Assembly: GCA_905234555.1 (NCBI GenBank) | Contig: CAJOHO010000020.1 | Coordinates: 1 to 49,491 of the forward strand | Direction: 5' to 3' | DNA: 49,491 nucleotides | Source: an uncultured Bacteroidaceae bacterium | GTDB lineage: Bacteria; Bacteroidota; Bacteroidia; Bacteroidales; Bacteroidaceae | Part shown: piece by piece, positions 1-9,742 of the stretch | Layout of the letters: each line of letters starts with the position of its first letter | Position numbering within the stretch: position 1 is the stretch's first letter | Program-made: the position numbers and the translations under genes | The notes under the pieces: model-generated | What the model was told of the DNA's origin: nothing | Databases searched by the model: none | The model's input: only the letters and a program-made list of their open reading frames with translations

Positions 1-3
1 GAA

Positions 4-185
4 GCGTTACAGCGTTACAGTTGTTACAGTTGTTTTTTTCGTCTTTACGACCTCAAAAAAACCTCTATATTTATATATCTATATATTTATATATATATAT
101 AAATATATAGATATATAAATATAGGTCACATTTTCGACTTTTGATAATGCGTTTTTTAACTGTAACAACTGTAACGCTGTAACGC
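4..185. repeat. Nested palindromic element with 28-bp arms
   Basis: A perfect 28-bp inverted repeat (4-31 against 158-185) carries several GTTACAG units in each arm. Between the arms lies a second, perfect 60-bp palindrome at 65-124, made of A and T except for four G/C positions. Together they can form a long cruciform or RNA hairpin. No gene lies inside. The window begins here, so any relation to an upstream gene is not visible. It could be a terminator, a foldback element or a protein-binding site. Confidence 0.8.
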
Positions 186-705
186 ACGACAATCTTTCTT
201 ATTGATTATCAGCCGTTTATGTCGCTATTGGGATTATTAAGTAGGTTATTATCCTCTCCCAATCACAGGTAAAATGACCAGATTTACCCATAAATGGGGT
301 TGAATGGATTAGTCTTTGTGAGTCCCGTTTAGCTATCAAGATGCATGTCGATGATGAAGACAAGCTGACCCGACAAATTGTCGTATCAGGTCAACTCCGA
401 GGGGGAGAACGGGTTGGACAGGAGGTTTTTGTTTTGATAAGAAAGCCCCCTAACGCCTTCGGCGGAAACTTGCCCCGCAGGTGGCTGCCACTCTCAATCT
501 TGATTCGTGTTCCTTCGCTGCTTACCTTATTATTCTTCGCGTACGTACGCGTGCGAAATTCCTGATGGAACGATGATGTTATTTGTGGTCGGACAAAATT
601 GTTTCTTTTCGACCTCTTGCTTGCCTCTTAGAGTCTTAATTAAGCCTAAAAATGGGTGATTTGAATGTTTTTTTGTGTTAAAATTGAAGTTTAACGAATT
701 TTTTT
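186..705. other. Non-coding stretch, no gene recognised
   Basis: No convincing coding region is seen. A 74-codon frame at 341-565 has no recognisable domain. Small dyads are present (for example CGCGTACGTACGCG at 538-551 and a CGCC-TTC-GGCG hairpin near 454-465). An unrecognised structured RNA is possible but not supported by any known signature. Confidence 0.4.
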
Positions 706-736
706 TTGTCTGTTCGGACTATTTTTTCTATTTTTG
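706..736 (+). promoter_or_regulatory. Candidate Bacteroidota promoter for the large secreted protein
   Basis: A TTG at 706-708 is followed by a 20-base spacer and TATTTTTG at 729-736, matching the Bacteroidota housekeeping pattern (TTTG, about 19-20 bases, TAnnTTTG). It would leave a leader of roughly 260 nt before the start at 1002, which is long; other start sites are possible. Confidence 0.4.
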
Positions 737-1001
737 CTCACTTTATTGCATAAAGTAACCAGGAAAACCTATCAATAGGAATACCTAACATACAGTTTTT
801 AATAATCCAATTATCCTAACTAAAAATCCATTTTAATTCCTAATTAAGAAAGCGAACAGAACATCTGCCCGGGCTGGTTTTACCACTAAGACTGGAAAAC
901 TTCAAACGGCTTGCAGTCCGAGGCCTCAACCGAAATTCTAATTCAAAAACACCCTGCGCCAACAAGCCGCAGACGCAGAAAACCAATTATTCAAAGAACT
1001 A

Positions 1002-4000
1002 ATGAAAGTATTTACAAAATCGTTTCTCATCCTGCTGCTATGCATGTTGGGCGTAATGAATGTAAGTGCGAAGACAGAAAAGGTTCATGCTACGTTCGAA
1101 AATCCCAGCAACACGAATACCACGTGGACAGCTGCTACAAAAACCTTCACATGGTCTACGACGTACTATAACCAGCTGCGCAACATTGGCTTGCCTAGTG
1201 GTGACCTTACAAAGTACAAGAAACTAGTTGTTGACTGTACGATTAATTCTGGTGAGCAGTTCCGCGTTTTGATTTACAAAGGCGGTTCTAATCTTACACT
1301 TTACGCTAAGGATGGTGTAAATGAGTTTATTTTGGCTGACACGCTGAAAGCTCTCTATCCTGATGACTACAACGAGTATCTGTTAGCTTGTGACGAGATT
1401 TGTCTCTCCGGTAACAATGCCGTAGCTCCTGGTGAAGCCGTTATTAACGACGTCTATCTTGAGACGTATGATGATGAAGGCGAAAAGGTTTATGCTACAT
1501 TTGAGAATCCTAGCAACACGAATACTACGTGGACAGCTGCTACAAAGACCTTCACATGGTCAACAACGTACTACAACCAGCTGCGCAACATTGGTTTGCC
1601 CAATGGTGACATCACGAAGTACAAAAAACTTGTTGTTGACTGTACGATTAATTCAGGTGAACAGTTCCGCGTTTTGATTTACAAAGGCGGATCTAACCTT
1701 ACACTTTATGCCAAGGATGGTGTAAACGAGTTTATTTTGGCTGACACGCTGAAAGCTCTCTATCCTGATGACTACAACGAGTATCTGTTAGCTTGTGACG
1801 AGATTTGTCTTTCCGGTAACAATGCAGCAGCTCCTGGTGAGGCTGTGATTAACGCAGTTTATTTGGAAACCTATCCAGAGAATGAATCTGTTGAAATTCC
1901 CGACATCGTCTATGAAGCAGACCCAGGCAAGCCCGCTGGTGAATTCGTTGACTTCACTGAAGCGTTCCCCACTCTCCAGCCAAGAATAGGCTTAGGTACT
2001 GATGGTCATCCCATTGTACTTGGTAATGGTGATGTGGTTGTCGGACAGAGAACGAAGGATGTCATTGCCGACCTCTCTGCTTACAGTAAGCTCACGATGG
2101 TGACTTCTCCAAACTTGAAGCTCGTGCTCTACATGAACCATGAAGTAGACGCTCAGCAAAATGCTGGTGACTATTCTGCTGAAAACGAAGGCAAGTACGT
2201 GTTCATGGATGTTCAGGCTGACGAAAATGGTATTATCGAAGTTGATCTGACTAAATTTGACAAGCAGGATCTGAACTGCATTTGTCTGCCTTGGGATAAT
2301 AACAATAAGGGTACTGTATGGTATCTGTTGTTGACAGCTAAGCCTGTTACAGGTCCAGTTGATGTTACATTCGACTTCAACGCTTTGGATCATGCCGTTT
2401 CTTCTGCTAGCTCAACTGATGGTGACATCACAGAACCAGAGACGCTGACAGAGGGTGGTGTAACCCTGACGATTACCCCTGCAGTTGAAGGCTATAAGAC
2501 TCCTAACCGTTACTGGAGCACTCAAAATGGTCCACAGCTCCGTATGTACAGTGGTACGATGACTCTTGTGGCTCCTGAAGGAAAGGCTATCTCAAAGGCT
2601 GTCTTCAATATCTATAATAATAAGTGGGGTGCTAGTAATGCATTCAACGGTGTTACTGCTGAATCCAGTACATGGGAAGGTAACTCTACCAACCTCGTTC
2701 TTGACGTTGCTGCTAACTCTCAGATGAACAGCGTTGTTGTGACTATTGCTGATGCAAATGCAGAGACTACCACTTACGCTCCTGCTCCTCCTACTTACCC
2801 AATTAAGCTGAATGCGGGTGAGCACGGAACCTTGTCGGCTGACGTAATGGAAGCTGCTGAAGGTGCAACAGTTACTTTGACTGCTACTCTTGATGACGGC
2901 TACACGGTTGACGAGTTCAGCATTGTTGACGCTGACAATAATCCTGTTGATTACACTGTGAACGAAGAAGCTCTCACTGCAACCTTCACAATGCCAGCAA
3001 GCCAAGTAACCGTGAGCATGACGTTCAAGGAGAAGGGTGGCAGCGAAACTGTTGAAGGCATCGTGAACGCAGCCTTCGATCCTGCTGCTGATCCTCTGGG
3101 TTGGACACCAGTTGTATCTGAACAATACAAGGACTTTGGCATGGGTCTGATTGGCACATACAAAGTACGTAGCGAATTTGATGCTGCAACTGTTGACGAA
3201 ACTCACCTTGCTACAGAATACTGTGCTGGTCTCGAATGCCGCTGGTCAACCAACTTCGCATCTTATGTTCAAACTGTCAACCTGCCTGCAGGCGACTATA
3301 AACTCGCATACGATGTTGAAAACGTAAATGGTGCGACTACTTCTGCTGCTTACGAAAACCGCTTCACTGTAACTGTAGGCGAGACTGTTTACACAGACGC
3401 TGCTACAGAATGGATGAAGGGTAAGAGCGCTTGGACTGCTCACGGCATCGTATTCTCACTTGCTGAACCTTCAGCTGTTACAATCAGCTTGGGTTATGGT
3501 ACAGGAAGCAATAATTTCGGTGTCAACAACACTCCTGCTCTCTATGTAAGCCACTTAGAGCTGATCACTGCTGATCCTCTCGTTGAGGCTAAGGCTGCTG
3601 CTATTGCTGCTATCGACGCTCTGGCTCCTGTAGGTGAAGGTCTCTTCTTCTACAACCAGGACGACATCGACGGTGCTAAGCGTTCAGTAGAAGCTGCAAC
3701 TACTGTTGATGAAGTGAATGCAGTTACAATGCCAACGCCAACCGCACCAAATCCAGATGCTACTTATACATTCCAGCTCCGTGTCGAAGGTGAGACTCCT
3801 CTCTACATGGCACTCGCCGAAGAAGGCATCACCATTGCTGAGACACCTACTTCTCTGCAGTTCGTTGAGAACGAAGAAGCTGCTGGTCAGTACTACCTCG
3901 TTGACGAGGATGGCGACTTCTATGTAGGTCTTGCAGGTGGTAACGCATGGACAATGTCAACAGCTGCTGACCAGAAGGCTGCTTGGACATTCACTGCTCT

Positions 4001-6911
4001 GACCGATGGTGCATACCGCATCAACAACCTCGTGACTGTAGGTTGCTTCGTTGGTACCAACGCTGCCGACAAGACCGCAGGTTCACCTTGCTACGCTGAC
4101 AAACAGACTAGCAACGGTAATGTTGACTGGATTATCGAAGAAGTGATGCCAGAAATCACATTTGCAGATGGCAAGTACTATCTCGAAAACATTGCTTCTG
4201 AAAGATTCTGGGGTGCCGGCAACAGCTGGGGTACTCAGGCTTCTCTCCTGAAGAATCCTGACTATGTAACCCTCATCAGCAATGGCGACGGTACATATAA
4301 GATGGAATCTCAGGTAAGCAACGGTGGTACTGCTTACTTCTTCAACGGTGACTATATGGACAATGGTAGTCCTGTAAGTCTGACCATCAAGGCTGCTAAG
4401 AAGCTTGGTAAGACAGACGAAGGAAAACCTGTTTATGCTTTCACTATTGCTGCTGGTGACAACTACTTCGGTTGGGACGGAACATCAACTATTCTGGGTA
4501 AGAACCTGCCAGCTGACAGCGAAAACGCTCTGTGGGTTATCGCAACTGAGGAAGAGGCTTATGCAAACCTCCTGACTGCAACTGCTGACGATCCTGTTGA
4601 CGCTACATTCCTGATTACCGACCACACATTCGGACGCAACCATCGCTTCGTAGATGCTTGGACGAACGAAGGTGGTGCTGCGCTGACAGGTGGTAACAGC
4701 AACAAGCACACTGCTGAGAAGTTCCACGGTGTATTCAATGTATATCAGAAGTTGGCAAATGCTCCTGTTGGTCTTTACAAGTTTACGGCTCAGGGCTTCT
4801 ATCGTCAGGATGGTTCTGACGAGGAGAACCTGCCAGTATTCTATGCAAACGAAGAAACTGCTACCTTCCCATTGAAGACCGGTTCTGAAAACAGCATGGC
4901 TGATGCCTGCGCTTCATTCGAAGCTGGTAAGTATGCAGCTGAACCTGTCTTCGTAGAGGTTACTGAAGCTGGCGAACTGACTGTAGGTGCTAAGCTTGAA
5001 ACCAACACCAACCTCTGGTGTATCTGGGATAACTTCGAGTTGACTTACTACGGTAAGGAAGCTGACAAGAACGCAGTGATGCTCGCAGACCTGATTGCTC
5101 AGGTTGAAGAACTCCGCGAAGAGGCTGCAGAGCTGAAGACCAATGAGGTTGTTCCAGCTACTGCTGTTGCTGACCTCGAAACAGCTCTCTCAGAGACTGA
5201 AAACATCGATCCTACGAAGGAAGCTTACAATGCTGCTATCGCTACATTGACAGCTGCTATCAATGGTGCTAATACATTTGTGAAGGCTGCTCCTGTTCTT
5301 GCTGCTATGAAGGAAGAGGTTGAGTCAACCAATGTTTACACTGCTGCAGCTTACGAAGAGTACTACGGACAGTGGGCTGCCAAGTTCGAAGCTGGTACAC
5401 TCACCTTCGACGAGGCTCAGGCTCTTCAGGATCCATCTATCGTAACTGGCTGGCACGCAGCCATCACGGTTGACAACTTCCTGCTCTCTGCTTGGGACAC
5501 CAACCCAGACTTCGTGGATGCTCCTTACTACATCAACACTTGGTCTGTAGAAGGTGACAACGACGGATCTAACTTCCGCGTTCCATTCTTCGAATACTGG
5601 ACTGGCGACGATAATTCTCTCGCTGAAAGAACGCTCACAGCTACTATGGAAGGTGTTGAACCAGGTGACTACGAAGTATCCGCATGGGTACGTGTACGCG
5701 CTAAGAACGGTTATACAGCTCCTGCTTACGGCATCACGATGAGCGCCAACGACGGTGAGGCTGTGCCAGTAATCGGTGACCAGATTGGCGATAGCCAGTT
5801 CTACCTCGGTGAGTTCACAGCTCCTGCAACAGTTGCTGAAGACGGTGTTCTGAAGATTCAGTTCAACATCGCTGCCGACAACAACATCAGCTGGCTCTCA
5901 TTCAAGAACGTGAAGTACGTTGTTGATCCAGTTCCAAATCCAACAGAGCGTACGTTCACTGTAAACGTTGAGCGCTACCCAGGTATGGGCTACCGTGTAA
6001 CAACAGCAGAAGTTGACTTCGCTCCAGTCAAGGCATGGCTCGGTGTAGAAGAACTCACAACAGACATGCTTTCTTTCGTGAACCCAGATAATACAGAGAT
6101 TGACTATGCAGCCTACACAGCAGCTAACTATGATGGTTGGTGTAACGGTGAAGGTGTAGCTACCAACTGGGGCACAAGCACGAAGATCTGTATGAAGTTC
6201 TTCCAGGCCATCCCTGATGGTACATTCGAAATTTGCGACATGAATGGTGCTGATGAAGTTGGTAAGACTTATACCACAACCTGGAAGCTCCAGGCAGGTG
6301 AGCAATCAGCCATCTTCAAGATTAACGTAACGTTCGTTCCTGCTCCAGTGAAGTATCTTGCCGACTACACAGAGAAAGCAAGCTTCGAGGTGGATATCTA
6401 TCCAACAGAAGATGGTGCAGCTTATAACGGTGTTGAATCTGAAACACTTCAGGAGAGCGTCGTTAGCGCTGCAATCGGTGAAGCATGGGAAGACGTCTAT
6501 GGCGTAGGTGCCAAGGACAACGACCAGGCAACCCTGACAGCCAACTACTCTTGCGATCCCAACCCAGGCTTCTGGTGCTTGGCAGACGGAACAGCTGACG
6601 TTTGGGCTAACAGTACGTTCGGTGTCAGCATGATTTGGGCAGAAGACTACTCAACCTTCACTTTCAAGGCCTGGACAAAGGCAGGTTTGACTGAAGACCT
6701 CAGCACAACCTTCTATCTGACCAATGAAGCAACGAAGGAATATGTAGCTTACAAGGTAATCCTGCATCCGAATAATACCGCAGTTGGTATCAATGGTCTC
6801 GCCCTCGATCTTGACAAGGCTACCATCTTCGACCTCCAGGGTCGTCGTGTACAGAATGTACAGAAGGGTAACCTCTACATCATCAACGGCAAGAAAGTAC
6901 TGGTGAAGTAA
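1002..6911 (+). CDS. Large secreted multidomain surface protein with DUF4859 domains
   Basis: A 1969-residue protein with a clear signal peptide (MKVFTKSFLILLLCMLG, cleavage near VSA-K). Residues 27-161 and 162-296 are a near-perfect tandem duplication of a 135-residue domain. Residues about 598-676 look like a divergent InlB B-repeat (GEHGTLSADV...EGATVTLTATLDDGYTV...TFTMPASQVTVSMTF). Helical FIVAR-like stretches follow (about 865-910 and 1365-1430), with beta-rich, probably carbohydrate-binding segments between. Residues about 1645-1780 and 1783-1920 resemble two DUF4859 domains. The C-terminus (IFDLQGRRVQ...GNLYIINGKKVLVK) is a tail common on exported Bacteroidota proteins. No catalytic motif is seen. 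Role in adhesion or glycan binding is inference. It stands alone, with its own terminator, and faces a convergent alpha-galactosidase gene. Confidence 0.85.
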   Translation: MKVFTKSFLILLLCMLGVMNVSAKTEKVHATFENPSNTNTTWTAATKTFTWSTTYYNQLRNIGLPSGDLTKYKKLVVDCTINSGEQFRVLIYKGGSNLTLYAKDGVNEFILADTLKALYPDDYNEYLLACDEICLSGNNAVAPGEAVINDVYLETYDDEGEKVYATFENPSNTNTTWTAATKTFTWSTTYYNQLRNIGLPNGDITKYKKLVVDCTINSGEQFRVLIYKGGSNLTLYAKDGVNEFILADTLKALYPDDYNEYLLACDEICLSGNNAAAPGEAVINAVYLETYPENESVEIPDIVYEADPGKPAGEFVDFTEAFPTLQPRIGLGTDGHPIVLGNGDVVVGQRTKDVIADLSAYSKLTMVTSPNLKLVLYMNHEVDAQQNAGDYSAENEGKYVFMDVQADENGIIEVDLTKFDKQDLNCICLPWDNNNKGTVWYLLLTAKPVTGPVDVTFDFNALDHAVSSASSTDGDITEPETLTEGGVTLTITPAVEGYKTPNRYWSTQNGPQLRMYSGTMTLVAPEGKAISKAVFNIYNNKWGASNAFNGVTAESSTWEGNSTNLVLDVAANSQMNSVVVTIADANAETTTYAPAPPTYPIKLNAGEHGTLSADVMEAAEGATVTLTATLDDGYTVDEFSIVDADNNPVDYTVNEEALTATFTMPASQVTVSMTFKEKGGSETVEGIVNAAFDPAADPLGWTPVVSEQYKDFGMGLIGTYKVRSEFDAATVDETHLATEYCAGLECRWSTNFASYVQTVNLPAGDYKLAYDVENVNGATTSAAYENRFTVTVGETVYTDAATEWMKGKSAWTAHGIVFSLAEPSAVTISLGYGTGSNNFGVNNTPALYVSHLELITADPLVEAKAAAIAAIDALAPVGEGLFFYNQDDIDGAKRSVEAATTVDEVNAVTMPTPTAPNPDATYTFQLRVEGETPLYMALAEEGITIAETPTSLQFVENEEAAGQYYLVDEDGDFYVGLAGGNAWTMSTAADQKAAWTFTALTDGAYRINNLVTVGCFVGTNAADKTAGSPCYADKQTSNGNVDWIIEEVMPEITFADGKYYLENIASERFWGAGNSWGTQASLLKNPDYVTLISNGDGTYKMESQVSNGGTAYFFNGDYMDNGSPVSLTIKAAKKLGKTDEGKPVYAFTIAAGDNYFGWDGTSTILGKNLPADSENALWVIATEEEAYANLLTATADDPVDATFLITDHTFGRNHRFVDAWTNEGGAALTGGNSNKHTAEKFHGVFNVYQKLANAPVGLYKFTAQGFYRQDGSDEENLPVFYANEETATFPLKTGSENSMADACASFEAGKYAAEPVFVEVTEAGELTVGAKLETNTNLWCIWDNFELTYYGKEADKNAVMLADLIAQVEELREEAAELKTNEVVPATAVADLETALSETENIDPTKEAYNAAIATLTAAINGANTFVKAAPVLAAMKEEVESTNVYTAAAYEEYYGQWAAKFEAGTLTFDEAQALQDPSIVTGWHAAITVDNFLLSAWDTNPDFVDAPYYINTWSVEGDNDGSNFRVPFFEYWTGDDNSLAERTLTATMEGVEPGDYEVSAWVRVRAKNGYTAPAYGITMSANDGEAVPVIGDQIGDSQFYLGEFTAPATVAEDGVLKIQFNIAADNNISWLSFKNVKYVVDPVPNPTERTFTVNVERYPGMGYRVTTAEVDFAPVKAWLGVEELTTDMLSFVNPDNTEIDYAAYTAANYDGWCNGEGVATNWGTSTKICMKFFQAIPDGTFEICDMNGADEVGKTYTTTWKLQAGEQSAIFKINVTFVPAPVKYLADYTEKASFEVDIYPTEDGAAYNGVESETLQESVVSAAIGEAWEDVYGVGAKDNDQATLTANYSCDPNPGFWCLADGTADVWANSTFGVSMIWAEDYSTFTFKAWTKAGLTEDLSTTFYLTNEATKEYVAYKVILHPNNTAVGINGLALDLDKATIFDLQGRRVQNVQKGNLYIINGKKVLVK

Positions 6912-6932
6912 TCATTTGATGATTCTATAATG

Positions 6933-6970
6933 AAAGGGGGGGCGGCACTCGTTGCCGACCCCCTTTTCTG
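6933..6970 (+). terminator. Rho-independent terminator after the large secreted protein
   Basis: A GC-rich hairpin (GGGGGGGCGGCA / TGCCGACCCCC) is followed by TTTTCTGTTCTTT, 20 bases after the stop at 6911. It may work in both directions, since the next gene is convergent. Confidence 0.8.
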
Positions 6971-7017
6971 TTCTTTATTCCTCATCCCAATGACCGTTGA
7001 GGATGATGAAGGATTGA

Positions 7018-9516
7018 CTACTTGAAGGAAATCTTCTTGCCGTGTTGGATATAAAGCCCAGACTGTGGTGTTTGTACACGACGCCCTTGAAGATCATAAA
7101 TGAAACCACAATCTGGCGATTTGCGGCTGTCAGTTTCGTCGTTCAATACCTTGATGTCGTCAGCCACCTTATCGCCCAAACGATAGAGTTTGACGCCGTG
7201 ACTTGGGATTGTGGCGTTGAGGCTGCCTGTAGAAGTACCCAGACTCTGCTTGCACCAGATGTCATAGACGGGAACGGCTTCGTCGGCTGCATAGCCCAGT
7301 TGTGTGAGGTCGAAATTGTAGGTGGCGTTGGGTGTGGTGATGTAGAAGAAGAACTCCATCGTGGTGCCAGTAGAAGAAGTGTTGTCGGTGTCGCAACTGG
7401 AGTCGTATCCGCAGAGGGCGCGGAAGGTCTTGTAGTTGTGTCCGGCAGGCAGGTCGTAGGTCAGCGTACACTGGGCATTCATGCCGAGGCCAGTGGCATA
7501 GCTCTGTCCCTCCACTCTCAATGTCCCGTTCTCCACATTCTTGTTCACGTGCAGTGAACCCCATTCCGAGGTGTACGAGGTTTGCTTCAGGGTGGTGAGC
7601 GATGTTTCGTTGCCGTCGCCGTCAATGAGCACAGGGTTGATGAGGTCGGCGCGATCATAGGAAAAGCCGTCGCCGTAGTTGCTCACGAATATCTTCAGCT
7701 GCTCGGCATTTGTTACGTCACATTCCATCAGTTTCGATTTCGTGCCTGTACGCGAGATAAGGCCCGAACGGGCAGCATAGTCCTCTTGTTCGTTGGTGAG
7801 AGGGTTCTGGTCGAATACCATGAAGCGGATGCTGGTTGTGGCGCCTGTCTGTCCGATGCCTGAGTCGTCGGCAGCAGCCATTGCCTTGAAGCGCACCACG
7901 TCCATTTCATCGGGTATTTGGAAGAAGATGGCAGCATTGGCGTCTGTGGAAAAACCACGATCGTAGCTGACTCCCATCACCTTCATCTTGCCGCCGTTAT
8001 CCACGTTTTTGTTCTCATATACGCGCTTAAAATAGGAGGCGGTGTAGTCGCGGATTTTGTAGGTTCCGGTCAGCGGAACCTCTGTTCCGTCGCGCAGCAC
8101 GAGTGTGGGGTTGATCCAGTCGCCGTGATCATAGTTGTAGTTGTCACCACCGTCATCCACCACCAGCACCAGCGTCTTCTCTCCTTCTGGCCATTCGATA
8201 TCCACATCCACAGCGTGTCCGTCAGTGGTATATGCCACCACTTCTGACCGATAAAGCGCCTTGCTACCCACAATCCAACGGGTGTTGTCGCGTTGGAAGA
8301 GCGCCAAATAGCGGTTGCCCGTAGCGGGGTCTTCGCTTGTCCAGACAACCCGTCCGTTATCCTCGTCGTTCAGCACCTGGTGGGCGTTCTGCCCGTATTT
8401 GTGCATCTGGTGGTATTCCTCGTTGTTCAGGAGTGACAGCGTGAAGGCATCGTTCCTGGTCATCTCGCCACCAAAGAACAGCGGTGAGTGACACATGCCC
8501 CACAGGGTCATCATCGTCTGCTGTTCGTTCTGCGTCAGGTTTGTCCAGCGACCGTTGTCAGCTCCCGTATAGCCTGCATCGCCGATGGTCATCGCAATCT
8601 GTCCCAGAGGTAGCATGTCGCAGTCGGCATAGTTGCCAGGACGTGTCACCGTTTCCCAGGCGTGTGCTTCGTTGAACACAGCATCCACGGCACTCCAGTT
8701 ATCCCATAAGTCGTCCATCATACGCCACATGTTAGCATTCTCCAGGCACTCCTCGGCATACTGGTACTGCGTCTTGCCAGGACTTAGCGAGAGCACAATG
8801 GGACGTCCCGTCTGGTCAATGGCCTTGCGAATCATGTGAATCTCGTTGGTATAGAACGGGCGGCTCAGGTCGTCCACTTTCAGGAAGTCCACCCCCCATT
8901 CAGCATACAGGTCCATGATGCTGTTGTAGTAGAGCTGCCCTGCCTCGTTGTTCCGCACCAACAAGTTATCTTTCAGCCAGGTGCAAGGTGAAGTGGTGCC
9001 GTTATACACCTGGCTCCACGCTGTTCCCTCGCTGCCTTTCAGCTTATAGCTGCTGCCCACAACCGACTTCGGTACACCACGCATGATGTGGATGCCGAAC
9101 TTCAGACCCATCGCATGCAGCTTGTCGGCAATAGGCTTGAAACCAACGTTCTTGCCGTCCACCATGCACGAAGGAAAGCGGGTGGGGGAGGGCAGGTAGC
9201 GCCCGTATTCGTCGAGCACATAATCCTGATCGCCCCGTTGGTTGTAGTTGCCGCCACCTAATGACGGATGGTTACAATACCAGCGGATATCAATGACCAC
9301 ATATTCCCATCCGTGACGTACAAGGTCATTGTCAACAAGGTATTGTGCGTTCTGCATCACCTCTTTCTCTGTCACACTCGAATAGTAGCAGTCCCATGAG
9401 TTCCAGCCCATTGGCGGCGTCATTGCCCAGGTGCGGAAAGCTGCGATGTCATCCTGAGCCGTAGTGGTTTCCAGCAGCATAAAAGCTGCGAAAGCCGATA
9501 ATAACAATTTCTTCAT
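7018..9516 (-). CDS. GH27-family alpha-galactosidase-like secreted glycoside hydrolase
   Basis: 832 residues from the chosen Met at 9516; an upstream in-frame ATG at 9552 would put 12 polar residues before the signal peptide (MKKLLLSAFAAFMLLETTTAQ), so the later start is preferred. The N-terminal half is a GH27 (alpha/beta)8 barrel: TPPMGWNSWDCYYS near 33-46, the probable nucleophile Asp215 in DFLKVDDLS and the probable acid/base Asp300 in ADCDMLPLG. The C-terminal part contains two NPCBM-like carbohydrate-binding modules (around DRGFSTDANAAIFFQIP and YATGLGMNAQCTLTYDLP). It ends in FIYDLQGRRVQ...SGLYIQHGKKISFK, a sorting-like tail. Expected activity is release of terminal alpha-linked galactose (or related alpha-sugars) from glycans outside the cytoplasm. 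Substrate cannot be told from sequence. Confidence 0.9.
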   Translation of the reverse strand: MKKLLLSAFAAFMLLETTTAQDDIAAFRTWAMTPPMGWNSWDCYYSSVTEKEVMQNAQYLVDNDLVRHGWEYVVIDIRWYCNHPSLGGGNYNQRGDQDYVLDEYGRYLPSPTRFPSCMVDGKNVGFKPIADKLHAMGLKFGIHIMRGVPKSVVGSSYKLKGSEGTAWSQVYNGTTSPCTWLKDNLLVRNNEAGQLYYNSIMDLYAEWGVDFLKVDDLSRPFYTNEIHMIRKAIDQTGRPIVLSLSPGKTQYQYAEECLENANMWRMMDDLWDNWSAVDAVFNEAHAWETVTRPGNYADCDMLPLGQIAMTIGDAGYTGADNGRWTNLTQNEQQTMMTLWGMCHSPLFFGGEMTRNDAFTLSLLNNEEYHQMHKYGQNAHQVLNDEDNGRVVWTSEDPATGNRYLALFQRDNTRWIVGSKALYRSEVVAYTTDGHAVDVDIEWPEGEKTLVLVVDDGGDNYNYDHGDWINPTLVLRDGTEVPLTGTYKIRDYTASYFKRVYENKNVDNGGKMKVMGVSYDRGFSTDANAAIFFQIPDEMDVVRFKAMAAADDSGIGQTGATTSIRFMVFDQNPLTNEQEDYAARSGLISRTGTKSKLMECDVTNAEQLKIFVSNYGDGFSYDRADLINPVLIDGDGNETSLTTLKQTSYTSEWGSLHVNKNVENGTLRVEGQSYATGLGMNAQCTLTYDLPAGHNYKTFRALCGYDSSCDTDNTSSTGTTMEFFFYITTPNATYNFDLTQLGYAADEAVPVYDIWCKQSLGTSTGSLNATIPSHGVKLYRLGDKVADDIKVLNDETDSRKSPDCGFIYDLQGRRVQTPQSGLYIQHGKKISFK

Positions 9517-9533
9517 TGAATGTATTGATTTTT

Positions 9534-9576
9534 GGTAGGTTCTAAAAATCAACTCAACATAATTTTAGAACCTACC
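9534..9576 (-). promoter_or_regulatory. Strong hairpin in the leader of the GH27 gene
   Basis: A perfect 14-bp inverted repeat (GGTAGGTTCTAAAA at 9534-9547 and its complement at 9563-9576) with a 15-base loop. It lies between the predicted promoter at 9596-9603 and the start codon at 9516, so it would fold in the 5' leader 17 bases before the AUG. It could be an operator or a translational or stability element. The function is inferred from position only. Confidence 0.55.
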
Positions 9577-9595
9577 TTTAGTTAGTATTGCAGCG

Positions 9596-9603
9596 CAAAG
9601 GTA
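9596..9603 (-). promoter_or_regulatory. -7 box TACCTTTG for the GH27 gene
   Basis: On the minus strand the sequence reads TACCTTTG, an exact match to TAnnTTTG, about 80 bases before the start at 9516. No clean TTG was found at the ideal -33 spacing. Confidence 0.55.
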
Positions 9604-9707
9604 CGAAAAAATTTCCAATTAATGAGAATTTCGAGTGAAGAACACCTTTTCTTGCACCCAAAAATAAAAAAACATTCTTTTTTCTTCCACGAATCATTTT
9701 TTTGCCT

Positions 9708-9715
9708 TATCTTTG
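9708..9715 (+). promoter_or_regulatory. -7 box TATCTTTG for the lipoprotein gene at 9743
   Basis: TATCTTTG matches TAnnTTTG and lies 27 bases before the chosen ATG at 9743. This supports the ATG at 9743 over the TTG at 9713, which overlaps the promoter box. Confidence 0.6.
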
Positions 9716-9742
9716 CAAGTACACCCTCAAAAACCAATTGTC

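Noticed and set aside
341-565. 74-codon frame upstream of the large secreted protein
   Set aside because: No domain, no promoter at proper distance, poor composition.
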